Part shown: positions 1 through 11,352 of the stretch, one piece after another
Layout: the number at the start of each line of letters is the position of its first letter
Numbering within the stretch: the first letter of the stretch is position 1
Source: Unio delphinus
Taxonomy: Eukaryota > Mollusca > Bivalvia > Unionida > Unionidae
Assembly: GCA_029339505.1 (NCBI GenBank)
Contig: JAQISU010000189.1
Coordinates: forward strand, 2,329,001-2,393,000
DNA: 64,000 nt
Direction: 5' to 3'
Notes under the pieces: generated by a model
What the model was told of the DNA's origin: nothing
The model's input: only the letters and a program-made list of their open reading frames with translations
Databases searched by the model: none
Position numbers and translations under genes: made by a program

Positions 1-478
1 CCTGTCAAGACTTTCAAGTGCACACATCTGTGGTGCTTAACTATATTCCAATTTGTCAAAGCTGGTGTAAAAACAAGAATGACCCCTACTTCAACAAGAT
101 TTTTATCTAAGATCTGCCAGTCTTTTTTTAAGCAGCTACCCTTGGGCTACATCTAGATACAAGTAAATATTATTTCTTTGGACAAGTGGTTCTTTATTCT
201 TGTGGTTTAGAATAATTACCTAGGATGTTTTTTCCAAGTCTATAAAAATCATTATACCCTGCACTAAACAAAACATATACTCAGAAGTCCTAAATTAAAC
301 TGCAAGCTGCACAGATCAAAACCTGCCATAGCGTAATGTGCTTACAGATCTGAGTCTATGCAGTTTGTTATGAGTAACAAATACAACAAAAGCTAAAATA
401 TCCTGACTGTCTATGTGACAGATGATCAAGGTCTGTGTTTCTTTTTGTTTTTTCATTTTGATTCATCTTGTAACCTAG
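1..478. other. AT-rich single-copy sequence
   Basis: No convincing exon, RNA gene or repeat is visible. The stretch ends at the target duplication of the hAT-like MITE that follows. Confidence 0.5.
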
Positions 479-486
479 GAAGAGGG

Positions 487-659
487 CAACGTTCCCTCTA
501 AGCTGCGTGCATGTGCATGCGCAGCTGCTCAAGCATCCCCAAGCAGCTGAATTGTAAATTTTTGCTCATTCCAACATTAAATTTTGCTCGTCTCCATGAT
601 GTTTGCACAGTGCAGCGAGCACTGCATGCACATCTACCATTCGCTTAGAGGGAACATTA
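487..659 (-). mobile_element. hAT-like MITE, copy 1 (173 bp)
   Basis: A short non-coding element with near-perfect terminal inverted repeats. The left end reads CAACGTTCCCTCTAAGC, and the right end is its inverse, TAATGTTCCCTCTAAGC when read inward. It is flanked by an 8-bp target duplication, gaagaggg (479-486) and gtagaggg (660-667), with one mismatch. Two further copies lie at 25991-26163 and 48531-48695, in the opposite orientation to this one. Eight-bp duplications and CA-type ends fit the hAT superfamily. There is no transposase reading frame, so it would move only with a transposase supplied elsewhere. The interior is GC-richer than the surroundings and holds alternating purine-pyrimidine runs such as gcatgtgcatgcgc. 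Confidence 0.85.
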
Positions 660-690
660 GTAGAGGGATGTCACTTTATGGATTTTTGCA

Positions 691-861
691 AACCAAGCAT
701 GTTCAATTCACCTTTATGGATGGACTTGTTTTACAGGACATTGCAGACACAGACAAATGCTGACAAAAACAAACAACCAAGCATGTTCAATTCACCTTTA
801 TGGATGGACTTGTTTTACAGGACATTGCAGACACAGACAAATGCTGACAAAAACAAACAAC
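691..861. repeat. 84-bp direct tandem duplication
   Basis: Two adjacent, essentially identical copies of an 84-bp segment that begins aaccaagcatgttcaa (691 and 775). The identity implies a recent duplication. Reading frames across it are simply duplicated chance frames. Confidence 0.9.
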
Positions 862-939
862 CATAGATTAGACGTAGTGATGCAACATGTGCTACAATAT
901 TTCTACATAACCTATCATTCATACTATTTACAGCAATGG

Positions 940-1200
940 GGGGGGGGGAGGCGGCGAGTGTCTGAGTGGTTCAAAGCGCTCTCTGTCACAGATCACTACC
1001 ATCTCATCTTTGTCTGCATGGGTTCGAGTCTCGGATTCCGCCAATGTGGGTATGTGAGAAAGCTTGCCAGTGGCTTCTTGTGAGTCAGTGGTTCTTTCCG
1101 GGGTTTTCCCGGGTTCTTCCTCTACCATTAATACTGGCCGCCATGTACAGCCTATCTTGTGCTGACAAAATAGCATTAAACCCTACAACAATAACATATG
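940..1200 (+). mobile_element. tRNA-derived SINE, family A, copy 1
   Basis: A full-length SINE. The tRNA-like head has an A-box-like gtctgagtgg (959-968) and a B box ggttcgagtct (1021-1031). A conserved body follows (agaaagcttgccag, then gttttcccgggttcttcct), then a 3' end cattaaaccctacaacaata. A 9-bp target duplication cagcaatgg flanks it (931-939 and 1201-1209). A poly-G run of 11 (938-948) overlaps the 5' junction. The head resembles class II (Leu/Ser-type) tRNAs but is not a functional tRNA. About eleven more full or partial copies of this family are in the window. Confidence 0.85.
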
Positions 1201-1209
1201 CAGCAATGG

Positions 1210-2160
1210 ACTACTGCAACTAGAAGGTGGAACGGGGAGAAAATTAATTATTGTTCTATTCCAAATTATGAATTAACTTGCATCATATTCATCGATTTTC
1301 AAAAATGCTTTATGTGAATTCATGCAATGAATGTTTGCTTGAAAATAATTTGATTACCGGTAGTTCACAGGATGGTGTTGTGTTTTTGACAAAGATGGTG
1401 CTGGTGTTGCAACATAGCCACAAGAATGTACAAGATAGGATACTTTATGTAATTTTTCTTTTTACAGGTTTTTTTTTTAATTTTTATTATAGAAGTTGTT
1501 CAAAGGTTTTTATTTTTCCAACCATGGCCATTATTTGACTGCAGATCTGCATCAAGTTTGGTTAAAATGCGTTTAGAAATTTTGGAGAAGATAAGAAATG
1601 CAAATGCTGACAAACACAATAGACAACACACATCAGATGCAGTGCCATAACCATAGCATTATCATGGTGGTGGTGGTGACAGTAGTTGTGGTTTTGGCAA
1701 AGGCAAAAGTGGAAACAATGGTGGCAAGATGTGTTGTTCCAGATGGTGATATATATTTTGTTATTAGATAACAATAATTTCTGACCATGCTGACCATTGA
1801 TGATAGCAATAGTGGTGTTCATAATGATGTGGTAGTGATTGTGGTCCTGATAATGATCATGACAATGATTACAATGATGACAATGCTGATAATAATGACA
1901 GACAATAAATACATCCAAATCACTAAGCACTAACTGACAGAAATAAATGAGTTTTTGTCCAGGGGATTGGTTTCTATATGTTATGCAATACCTCTACTTA
2001 GATAAATAGGCAATTTCAAGGTAGTTAAGCTGGACCATGGTCACTCTATTATCCCCATGGTGGCAGATACCATTTTTGCCACAGATCTGGCCATAAAAAT
2101 CAATAAAGACTCCATATTTATTTCTTGGCAAAATGCCGATATATTCTATACAAGAAAGAG
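1210..2160. other. Single-copy AT-rich tract with a degenerate GAT/ATG-rich patch
   Basis: No gene is recognised. Positions about 1796-1905 hold a decayed trinucleotide-like run built from gatgat, aatgat and tgataa, which produces a His-rich minus-strand frame without coding value. Confidence 0.45.
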
Positions 2161-2162
2161 AT

Positions 2163-2164
<2 letters not shown>

Positions 2165-2259
<95 letters not shown>
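2165..2259. repeat. Compound (CT)n(CA)n microsatellite
   Basis: About 36 CT dinucleotides (2165-2236) pass directly into about 12 CA dinucleotides (2236-2259). Both strands are open in the repeat frames (Ser-Leu or Arg-Glu runs). These are artefacts of the dinucleotide. Confidence 0.98.
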
Positions 2260-2260
<1 letters not shown>

Positions 2261-2348
2261 CATGAAGAAAGAAGCACAGATAATTAAAGAATAAAGAAAA
2301 CTACAGTCAGTCAAACAGCTGCTGTTCTTTTAGTGATGTACTTTACCA

Positions 2349-2437
2349 AATGTATGGCAAAATCCCCACCCCACCCCCAATGTATGGCAAAATAACCCCA
2401 CCCCCAATGTATGGCAAAATCCCCACCCCACCCCCAG
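2349..2437. repeat. Short minisatellite, ~26-30 bp x3
   Basis: Three adjacent units share aatgtatggcaaaa followed by a C-rich tail (ccccaccccaccccc). The middle unit is shorter. The block is strikingly strand-asymmetric, with C and A runs and almost no G outside tatgg. Confidence 0.9.
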
Positions 2438-2439
2438 CA

Positions 2440-3339
2440 AAATGAAAGGATAAAATACCATCCCTCATTGTAAAGTTCATCCCTTTTAAACTTTTTATTC
2501 CATCACAAACATACAGCATGTCATTTCAAGTTTTATGTCCACTTCCCTTTAGTACATACAAGATGTAGAGAATGTGGGTTTGATCTTTACAAGAAGATGC
2601 CTAATTATTTTTTTGCCACCTCCTTATCATAAGTACTGAGATTACTGTATTTGACCATTATTGTTATATTTCAAGATCCACTTAAAAGCTAAAACATAAT
2701 TTTACTGGACAAACATAGAATTGCATAATTAAATGAAATACAAAGTGTATTTTTGACGTACCACATTTCCTGTTTTTTTCCCTTATCCCACTTTAAGATA
2801 AGATAGTAAAATTGCGATGTTTAACATGTTTATAATCTTAGACTGTGGGAGAGGATTATGTCCTATTTTTTTTTATTTTGCTCGGGGTGCGGGTTATTTT
2901 GTCCTGAGAGGATTTTGTCTGTATCCCTTGTCTATCAAGGTAAGCAATGAACTTTACCAATGTAAGGCAAAAGTTATTTCAAAGCCTGGCTATTTTGCTT
3001 TTCATCAACTGAATCTCCACCAATGAGTAAGGACAAGATGCCTTCTTTTCATTACTATTTTGATATATTACAAACATATTATCATTGTATCTACACAATG
3101 TATCACTAGAATTTTTTCAAACTATAAAAAATATAAATTAAAATTTAGAATTCATTTTCTTTATAACAAAATAAAACAGTCTTCTATGTACAGCATTAAG
3201 AGTTTTCTACTTGATTCAACTTGTTTTACATTACCTTCTGAAATACTTATGGAATGGATCTCCCACCCACCACTATGTTTCTAAATAGTAACAATGTCCA
3301 ATTACTTACAGCTCATCTTTCTTTAACAGATATAATTTA
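2440..3339. other. AT-rich single-copy tract
   Basis: No supported gene or element. A strong donor-like gtaagt is present on the minus strand near 3303-3308, but the adjoining sequence has no open frame with a matching acceptor. Confidence 0.4.
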
Positions 3340-4239
3340 CAATAACACCTCTCTACACTGTATGTAAATTACTTTGTCATTTAACACTGCAAACTATAAT
3401 AATTTATAACTAATCTCTACACTGTATGTAAATTACTTTGTCATTTAACACTGCAAACTATAATAATTTATAACACCTTTCTACACTGTATGTAAATTAC
3501 TTTGTCATTTAACACTGCAAACTATAATAATTTATAACAACTCTCTACACTGTATGTAAATTACTTTGTCATTTAACACTGCAAACTATAATAATTTATA
3601 ACACCTTTCTACACTGTATGTAAATTACTTTGTCATTTAACACTGCAAACTATACAAATTTATAGCACCTCTCTTCACTGTATGTAAATTACTTTGTCAT
3701 TTAGCACTGCAAACTATAATAATTTATAACAACTCTCTACACTGTATGTAAATTACTTTGTCATTTAACACTGCAAACTATAATAATTTATAACACCTTT
3801 CTACACTGTATGTAAATTACTTTGTCATTTAACACTGCAAACTATAATAATTTATAACAACTCTCTACACTGTATGTAAATTACTTTGTCATTTAACACT
3901 GCAAACTATAATAATTTATAACACCTTTCTACACTGTATGTAAATTACTTTGTCATTTAACACTGCAAACTATAATAATTTATAACAACTCTCTACACTG
4001 TATGTAAATTACTTTGTCATTTAGCACTGCAAACTATAAAAATTTATAGCACCTCTCTACACAGTATGTAAATTACTTTGTCATTTTACACTGCAAATGA
4101 TAATAAATTATAACACCTCTCTACACTGTATGTAAATTACTTTGTCATTTAACACTGCAAACTATAATAACTTATAACACCTCATTACACTGTATGTAAA
4201 TTACTTTGTCATTTTACACTGCAAACTAAAATATTTATC
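3340..4239. repeat. 64-bp minisatellite, 14 copies
   Basis: The block tgtatgtaaattactttgtc recurs every 64 bp. The tatgtaaatt core falls at 3361, 3425, 3489, 3553 and so on, with the last at 4193. Units alternate between two types, with caactctctacac or cacctttctacac at the junction, so much of the array has 128-bp dimer structure. The final three or four units are more diverged, as is usual at an array edge. No coding function is seen. Confidence 0.95.
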
Positions 4240-5093
4240 AAATACCAATGACTGACTGCCTTGACACAATGCTGAAGGGTTACGAAGCTAAAAGCTTACT
4301 TTTTAATTGTGTCATCAAAAATGTGGTGTGAAAGAATGGGTGGCCAAAATTATCCCTTAGGCAACTGGGAATCTGATAACAGCAAACACTGATTGGACAA
4401 AAGCTTCAAGCTCAAAAGTTTAGTCACAACATGCATTTACACTGGTAACAATGGGCAAACATTTGCTCCAACAATAAGAAAAACCACTTGTATCCTAATC
4501 CTGACCAAAGACTAGAGGCTAAATCAAAATGATATCAATATTTAACAGTAAATAATGGTTACCAAAGGGGACAGCATGGCTAAAGAAAGTGGACTAAATG
4601 ACCTAAGGCTCAAAAACAGAATCTGCTACTAAATAAGGTTATGGACAAACGAACATGCATGAATGGTCAAATTTGACCAAAGGTCAGAAAAATGAACAGC
4701 CATGGGGTCTGTAATTTAGGTACATTAACGATTAGTTGTTTCTGCACTGATGTAAGCAAACATTTGCTTAAGGGTTATAGTGATGATAGTTAAATGGCAT
4801 ATAAAAATATTTTAATGAGAAGCCAGAAATTGTCTACTTATATTACAATGAACTGGCATTTTGTAATTTTTTTTGCCACCACATTTTCTCTTTAGTAGAA
4901 AATAAATACAGTTAAATTTTCTGGTGTAAAATCAAAGCTAGAATTTGTATTACAACAAGTAGTTTGTATTGTAAGAGATTATTTAATAGTCATACAAAAT
5001 ATAAAAATACAGTTCATATTGTAAAAATATAACAATTGTTTTTAAATTTAGTTTATGTTGTTGAGTGTAATCAGTGCAAAAAATATAGTTTAA

Positions 5094-5097
<4 letters not shown>
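4240..5097. other. Single-copy tract
   Basis: No supported coding sequence or mobile element is seen. Confidence 0.4.

Positions 5098-5164
<67 letters not shown>
5098..5164. repeat. (AT)n microsatellite
   Basis: About 33 uninterrupted AT dinucleotides. The run is self-complementary and can form cruciforms or stall replication. Confidence 0.98.
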
Positions 5165-5168
<4 letters not shown>

Positions 5169-6528
5169 TGATATGGTAGAGTTTTATCAATAAAAATATA
5201 ACAAATATAGTTTATATTCAGGAAGTTCAAATACAAATACATTTTTGTTCAACATAAATTATATTATCACATTAATAGCATAACCTAAATGAGCTAGATA
5301 TTTAGTCAGTTGAAAATATGATATCCATCAAATTTTAATGTCCTGATATTTGTATTGTGAATAGATTAAAGACAGACGCTTTGAAACATGTACGATCTTT
5401 GAAAATCCAAGTATCAAACTTCACTCAAAATTTGTGTTGTATATCAATAATTTTTTTTTATAAAGATTCAAGCTAAAACTGTTTTCTTTACATCATGTTT
5501 ATAATGTCCTCCTGTAACAATAGGTGAAATACATTTCATTAAGACATTTTGCGAACAATTTTATGTCATCACTTTTCTAAAGTAAAATTACTTTTTTAAA
5601 TAAACAAAAAGACTCATTGCACATTTATCATCATGAGTATAAACTGGTTGAAAATTAATTTTTCAATTTCCCAACATACACCTTAATGTCATGAATTAAA
5701 AAAAAATATTAAAAAAATAAACAAATATATTAAAAAGTTAGAAAAACCATAATGTCTCACTTTTTCAAATATCCTTAATTACAAATGCCTATTATATAAT
5801 TATTGATGTATAATTTATTTGTGGCAGTATTTAAAGTTGATGAGGTTTAATGGTGTGTAATCCATCACAAAAACCAATTTTCAAATTTTGCTGCTTGCCA
5901 CTACCATTCCGACTTCAAAGGCAATTTTGACACTTGTGTCTCTGGTAAAGCCAATAAAATGTGGATCTTCCCTCCAATAAAAAGGGATGCACATCTCACA
6001 GATGTGCAGACATCTAACAAAGACAGGATGGTTATAAATCTTTTATTTTTAAATCCCCTGGTATTTGGCCAGATGAAATTTCATTTTCCTGCCAATCTCT
6101 CTCAAAACCTATGATGGCTGTTGTTTGAAGCTGTTAGGGGGTATTAATTTTTAGTGGTCTTTCTTTCTTGTGTTCAGGGTCAAGGGGTCACACTGACCAG
6201 TGGTCAAGTCAAAGAGAGCTGGCCACCACTCAATTAAACAAAATTAGTTTTGTGCATGAGAGATGAGCAAAAAAGATCATCTTCACCCAAGAAATTGTCC
6301 ATCTTGCAAGGGCTCCAAAAGGGGAAGGAGAAATAAATTTTTTAAATTTCATAACACTATATAATGGAATACATTTATAACAAAGTACTAGCAAGCCAAC
6401 TGCCAGAAGTTCATTTTTTATTCTCGTTTTCCCAGAATTAAAAAAATATCAAGTACAAAACATTCTTCTACCAAAAAATTTACAAACTGAATCTGCAAAA
6501 ATATTTTGTTTAAAAATACTTTACTTTG
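5165..6528. other. AT-rich single-copy tract
   Basis: No gene is supported. The slightly GC-richer stretch about 5880-6250 was examined in all frames and gave no exon with splice sites. Confidence 0.4.
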
Positions 6529-6642
<114 letters not shown>

Positions 6643-8548
6643 TAACAAGTCCACTGATCTACAATTGTCTCTCTTACTATATTATGTATCCTACATTTCA
6701 TTTACAATGTAACAAAAGGACTAAATGCAGAATATTGTAATATCAAGGATGCCATGTGTACCTTCAAATCGAACAGTTCTGCAAACTACAATCCAGCTAC
6801 TAACATTTTTATGGACAGGACAGCCAGCCAAAATATTTACTAAAATGCTACATAATTTGCTTAACATTTTATATATATAAATTTTATATATAAATTTTTA
6901 AAAATTAGTTTTATCCAGAAATGAAATATGAATGGTGGATGGAATTAAACAAACAGACAAAATTGTCAAAAATAGAGATAATCAAAAATATTTTGTTTAA
7001 TAATAAAGGCACCTCAACATCATTACTCTTTGTGCATCAAATTTAATAGAGATGTCTTAATTAGTTTTCAACACAAAAGTTTTCATAAATAACTGATAGC
7101 TGGCTGGGGAAAAAAACCCATGAAAATATTTAAAATGGTGGAACTCAAGAATTGTGAAATCAATGAGTGGATATTGGATGGACTCATAAATAGAAAAATA
7201 AACAAAAAATTAAAAATTTTTAAAAATTACATTAAAAAAATCGAAGAAGCAATAGAATTGTGAATAGCACAAGGCTTTTTGGGATCCCATGTCAAATATA
7301 GGTATCAGGTTTTCATGGAGATACCTGTAGTAGTTTCCCTACCAAAAAAAGTGTGGACAATTTATGGATGAACAGAAAAGGTATAAAATCATAAATAGCT
7401 CTATATCAACTGCATTACAAAATGGGGGTGGGAATAAGTAAGAATAAAGTCATGTAAACTTTTTGGGCAATAAAACATGACCAAGTAAAAAATAAAAGCA
7501 AAGAGTTGTGAATTTAAACTGAAAAAAAAGAAAACAAACCATAACTCCTTCATTTACATCAAAATGTACATTTACAAACATCATACATGTGACTATGTAA
7601 GAATAGAAGAGCCAGTAAGAAACATTTTAAACGATTTTCCAACCATCAGTATTTGACTATATGGTATTCTTTCTCTTATGAATGCCTTTTGGATCCTACT
7701 GGTTATCAACTACATTTGTATGCAGCCAGCAACACCCACTGGAACCCCTATGAAGTGACCAGTGTCCACTCTGACATGCTGGGTCAGCTAAAAATAGTGT
7801 TCATCAATTTTCATTTATCGCCTCACTGGCAGTGCCACGTGCCTGCCTGGCTAAAGTCCACTCACACTTCTTTTCCAATCACAAAAACTTGATTTATTTT
7901 CTACAGGCTGCCACCACTGACCACAGATCAGTTTGATGGACACTGGCTGACCACTGGTTCTGTAACCAACAATCAGAACTGGAAATTGTCAAAACACAGA
8001 TATATAGAATCAGAGCTTCACTGCCAAGATTATCTTATTGATGATAGTGACAAGTGGCCATTTAGAATAACTTTATTATTCATTTGTTGCTCTTTTCTTT
8101 CTTTTTTGAAAGAAAAACAAAATTTAATAAGAAATTAAATTTGAATTGCACATTTTCACCCCAAAATAGACAAACACAAGGAAGTGGTGATGTTATAAAT
8201 ACTTCAAATTAAGTTTTGAGTATTTGAATATGTAGCATTTTTATTAAAAAAATCCTTAGAGACTTTTACAGTACAAGGAGCAATGCTCCTTAATTCTGTT
8301 TGATAACAGTTGTATTATTTAGATGTAGGGCAATGCAATTTTCTACTACACATTTTAACCATTTATAATTTTCTTATAATCAATATTTACCAAATAAACT
8401 ACAAAGTAATTGTTACAGTGTCATCTACCTTGATGAAGCTTGCATGGATATATTTTGTCATGGTTGTGTGTGAGTGGGGGTGGGGGTGGAGGGAAGGGGA
8501 AATAATTGCTAAATAACATTATGAATGTAATTTTCTCAGCCATCTATA
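6643..8548. other. Single-copy tract, no gene seen
   Basis: The 7653-7892 segment is open on the plus strand (79 codons) and GC-richer than its flanks, but it has no recognisable domain and no convincing splice context. I treat it as a chance frame or a decayed element. Confidence 0.4.
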
Positions 8549-8735
8549 ATTATAATGTAATAGAGAAAAGAAATATCTTAAAATAATTATCATGTAATAG
8601 AGAAAAATAATATCTTAAAATAATTATCATGTAATAGAGAAAAATAATATCTTAAAATAATTATCATGTAATAGAGAAAAATAATATCTTAGAATAATTA
8701 TCATGTAATAGAGAAAAATAATATCTTAAAATAAT
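8549..8735. repeat. 37-bp minisatellite, 5 copies
   Basis: The unit atgtaatagagaaaaataat recurs every 37 bp (for example 8555, 8592, 8629). The sequence is nearly pure A/T. Confidence 0.93.
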
Positions 8736-8739
8736 TATA

Positions 8740-9779
8740 GCTACAGAAAATCATATTGTGGGATTTTTTCGTTCACGTTTGTAAAGAGGCAGAAAAATAA
8801 TACTTGCCATGTTAAAATATGGTGACAGTTTTTCAACCTTTTATTACACTTTATCGCTTAATTAATAGCGATAATACAAAACATTTTATTCATGTTTTCA
8901 TATTTATTTGCATATTTATATCCACTGTACTACACATCCTAATCTTAAAATAATATATATAAAACAGAAACAAATTCCAATTGCCTCAAAATATTAAACT
9001 TCAATTAATATTAAATTATATTTTTAGTTCATATGTTCATGTCTTTTTTAAAAAAAATATTTTCTTTTTTTTAAATTTTTGTATCTATTTTTTTGTGCCT
9101 TCATAATTTGCTACTGCAAACCTGTTTTTCTTAACTTACCCATCCAGTGTCCTAAGGAGTGAAATAATTTTCTTTTTCTTTTAGTTTATAACAATAAACA
9201 AGTTGTGACTATCTTCAAGTAATTCATACAGTTAATTTCTTGCTATAAACTGATATTATTTTAAACAAAAAAGTCTGGTTTTTAAAAAATACCATAAAAT
9301 TGTGCTTCTCCTCTATCTTGTGTTACTTTAATAAAATATAAAATCACCATTTTAACACCCAAGTTTTAGTTTATTTTGTTTCTTTTGCTACAGATCTCAA
9401 TAATCTGCCTTTTCAAACCGTGAACTCCAATTCACAAAATATGGATGTCATCAAATATGACTAATACGCTAAACATGCTTAATCAAGTCTATAGTACAGT
9501 AATTACAGTACTATACACTTCTTGTACATGTATGTGTATTAACTATGGAAACAGATCCAGTGGTTGATACTGCCTAATGAAGCGTGAAACACAACATGCT
9601 CGTCAGGTTTTATTTACATTCATGTACTGTCCATAAATCCAGGATTCACTGTTAGTAATGTCTTGACAACAACATAGTTGAAACTAAGTGTATGATGCAA
9701 AAATAAAATTATTAGTAGCTGGTATGAATTCTGCCCAGAAAAACTTGTCTGTACATTTATTTGTTCTATTCACACTCAT
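8740..9779. other. AT-rich single-copy tract
   Basis: Poly-T and poly-A runs only. No gene or element is supported. Confidence 0.4.
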
Positions 9780-10250
9780 TTGATTGATAATCATACCACA
9801 TCAACAGTCATGCTATCTTACACTTTTATCTAAATGTTTTGTTTTACAATTTTAAAGATTGATTGATTGATTCATTCATTCATTGATAATCATACCACAC
9901 CAGCTCAGTCACCCTACCTAACACTTTTATCTAAATGTCTTTTACAATGTTAAAGACTGATTGATTTATTAGTAATCATAGCATATCAGCAGTCATGCTA
10001 CCTAACACTTTTATCTAAACGTCTTTAACAATGTTGAAAAATGATTAAGCAATAATCATGCCACATCAGCACAATTGGGCTGTCTAAAGCTTTGTTAAAG
10101 ACCGCGTGATAACCATACCACATTAGCACAGTTAGGCTATCTAAAGCTTTGTCAAAGACTCAGTGATAAACATGCTACATCAGCACAGTTAGGCTATCTA
10201 AAGCTTTGTAAAAGACTTAGTGATAAACATGCCACATCAGCACAAAACAT
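9780..10250. repeat. Degenerate minisatellite, ~60-105 bp units
   Basis: Repeated blocks share taatcataccacatcagca, then a tag such as cttttatctaaatgtctt (first part) or ggctatctaaagctttgt (second part), then aaagactga. The unit shortens from about 85-105 bp at the left to about 60 bp at the right, so the array was remodelled by internal deletion. Confidence 0.8.
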
Positions 10251-10536
10251 GTCACAGTGATGCAATTACCTCATGCTATTGCCTTCATGTTCTCTGTTAT
10301 GTTAAGGACTATATAGATAGGCTTGCTCAATTATATATAAAAAATTAAATATACTAGCATACATAACATTTATATTACATACGAACATTAATATTACAAA
10401 CAGAATGCTATGGTTTTTATATTCTGTATAGACCCCTGAGGTGTGGGGCAGAAAGAATTCATAATACTGAGGTAGCATGCATCAAATAACATACATATGC
10501 ATGTATTTAAATTCTGCACAGAAAATGTGGCCACAG

Positions 10537-10554
10537 CCCCCCCCCCCCCCCCCC
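10537..10554. repeat. Poly-C run (18)
   Basis: Eighteen uninterrupted C residues on the plus strand in otherwise AT-rich DNA. The assembled length is likely unreliable. Confidence 0.97.
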
Positions 10555-10655
10555 GGTCAAATGCCACTGTTCTAAAATAATGTCATTGTTTGTTAAATCT
10601 GTTACCATGAAACCGTTCTTTTCTGGAACATGTTTTTTTTTTTATCTTGCCATTC

Positions 10656-10777
10656 TTGTTGTGAGTTTAATACCGTTTTCAGCACATGATATGCTATACT
10701 TTGTGGCCAGTTTAACTGGTGGAGCAAATTATTTTATTGTTACATACTTTAGACCACTTGGCCACCAGGGGGCCCCT
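10656..10777 (-). mobile_element. SINE family A, internally deleted relic
   Basis: Read on the minus strand, the head (gccaagtggtctaaag, 10751-10766) is joined nearly directly to the 3' body (complement of gttttcagcacatgatatgc and actggtggagc). The middle of the element, including most of the B box and the conserved gcttgccag block, is missing. A 141-codon plus-strand frame (10580-11005) crosses this relic and is not considered a gene. Confidence 0.65.
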
Positions 10778-10779
10778 AA

Positions 10780-11231
10780 TTGTCTTGTAGCCAACTATAA
10801 ATTGATGTATTTTTGTGAGCATCACTTTTCATGGTTTAGCAAAGATGGTATTTTGTATGTAATTAATTTAATGGGCATGTCACCAAAGGTTCTTGAGTCG
10901 GGTGGGGGTGGGGGTCTTGTGTCTTCACTGTTGGATCATTGCAGATTCGATAAAGGACCAAACATCCAATTTATAAAAACTGGAATGCCTTTAAATTTTT
11001 TGTAACTCATAGTAGATTGTGACATCTTTATATTGTGAAAGATTAAAGAATTTTTGAAAGTTTTGCAATCCATGCAAAACAGGAGAAAGATAATGTGGAA
11101 GAAATATGAAACTATTTTTTTAAAAAGTGAAAATGAGACCTGATGAAAATTTGGATAAGCAATATCTAGTTATATGATGGAAGAGTAAAAATGATAATAA
11201 AAACAAGGGAACTGTTTGGGTGGTAACAAAC
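10780..11231. other. Single-copy AT-rich tract
   Basis: Contains a short G-run ggtgggggtgggggt (about 10900-10914). No supported gene, apart from the candidate exon that begins immediately to the right. Confidence 0.4.
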
Positions 11232-11352
11232 CTTCGGCTGGGAGGATAGACTGCTGTTCCGATTTCTGAGTGCATCTTGCTACAATTCTCCCTGTATCCT
11301 TTTTCAGAAAGATACGATGATCTAGTATCCAGGATGTAAAAAGTGCCTCTTC
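11232..11352 (-). CDS. Candidate internal exon, unidentified protein
   Basis: A 121-bp minus-strand segment whose only long open frame encodes 39 full codons rich in charged and polar residues, from R-G-T-F-Y-I-L-D-T-R to Y-P-P-S-R. The frame is closed by an in-frame TGA directly at the proposed acceptor (catctgag, 11353-11360), as expected of intron sequence. The donor is AAG followed by gtttgt, a weak but usable site. An alternative acceptor four bases further in (ggaag) would make it join in frame to the exon at 41179-41341. GC content is clearly above the flanks. No family is recognised. An exon of a long minus-strand gene is the preferred reading, and a chance frame remains possible. Confidence 0.4.

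Noticed and set aside
1994..2160. Minus-strand segment with an acceptor-like cttgtatag and about 47 open codons
   Set aside because: No convincing donor before the stop at the left end. It abuts a CT microsatellite, and the Cys/His content alone is not evidence.
10580..11005. 141-codon plus-strand open frame as a membrane protein gene
   Set aside because: It crosses an internally deleted SINE relic and low-complexity poly-T. It has no recognisable domain and no splice or promoter support.
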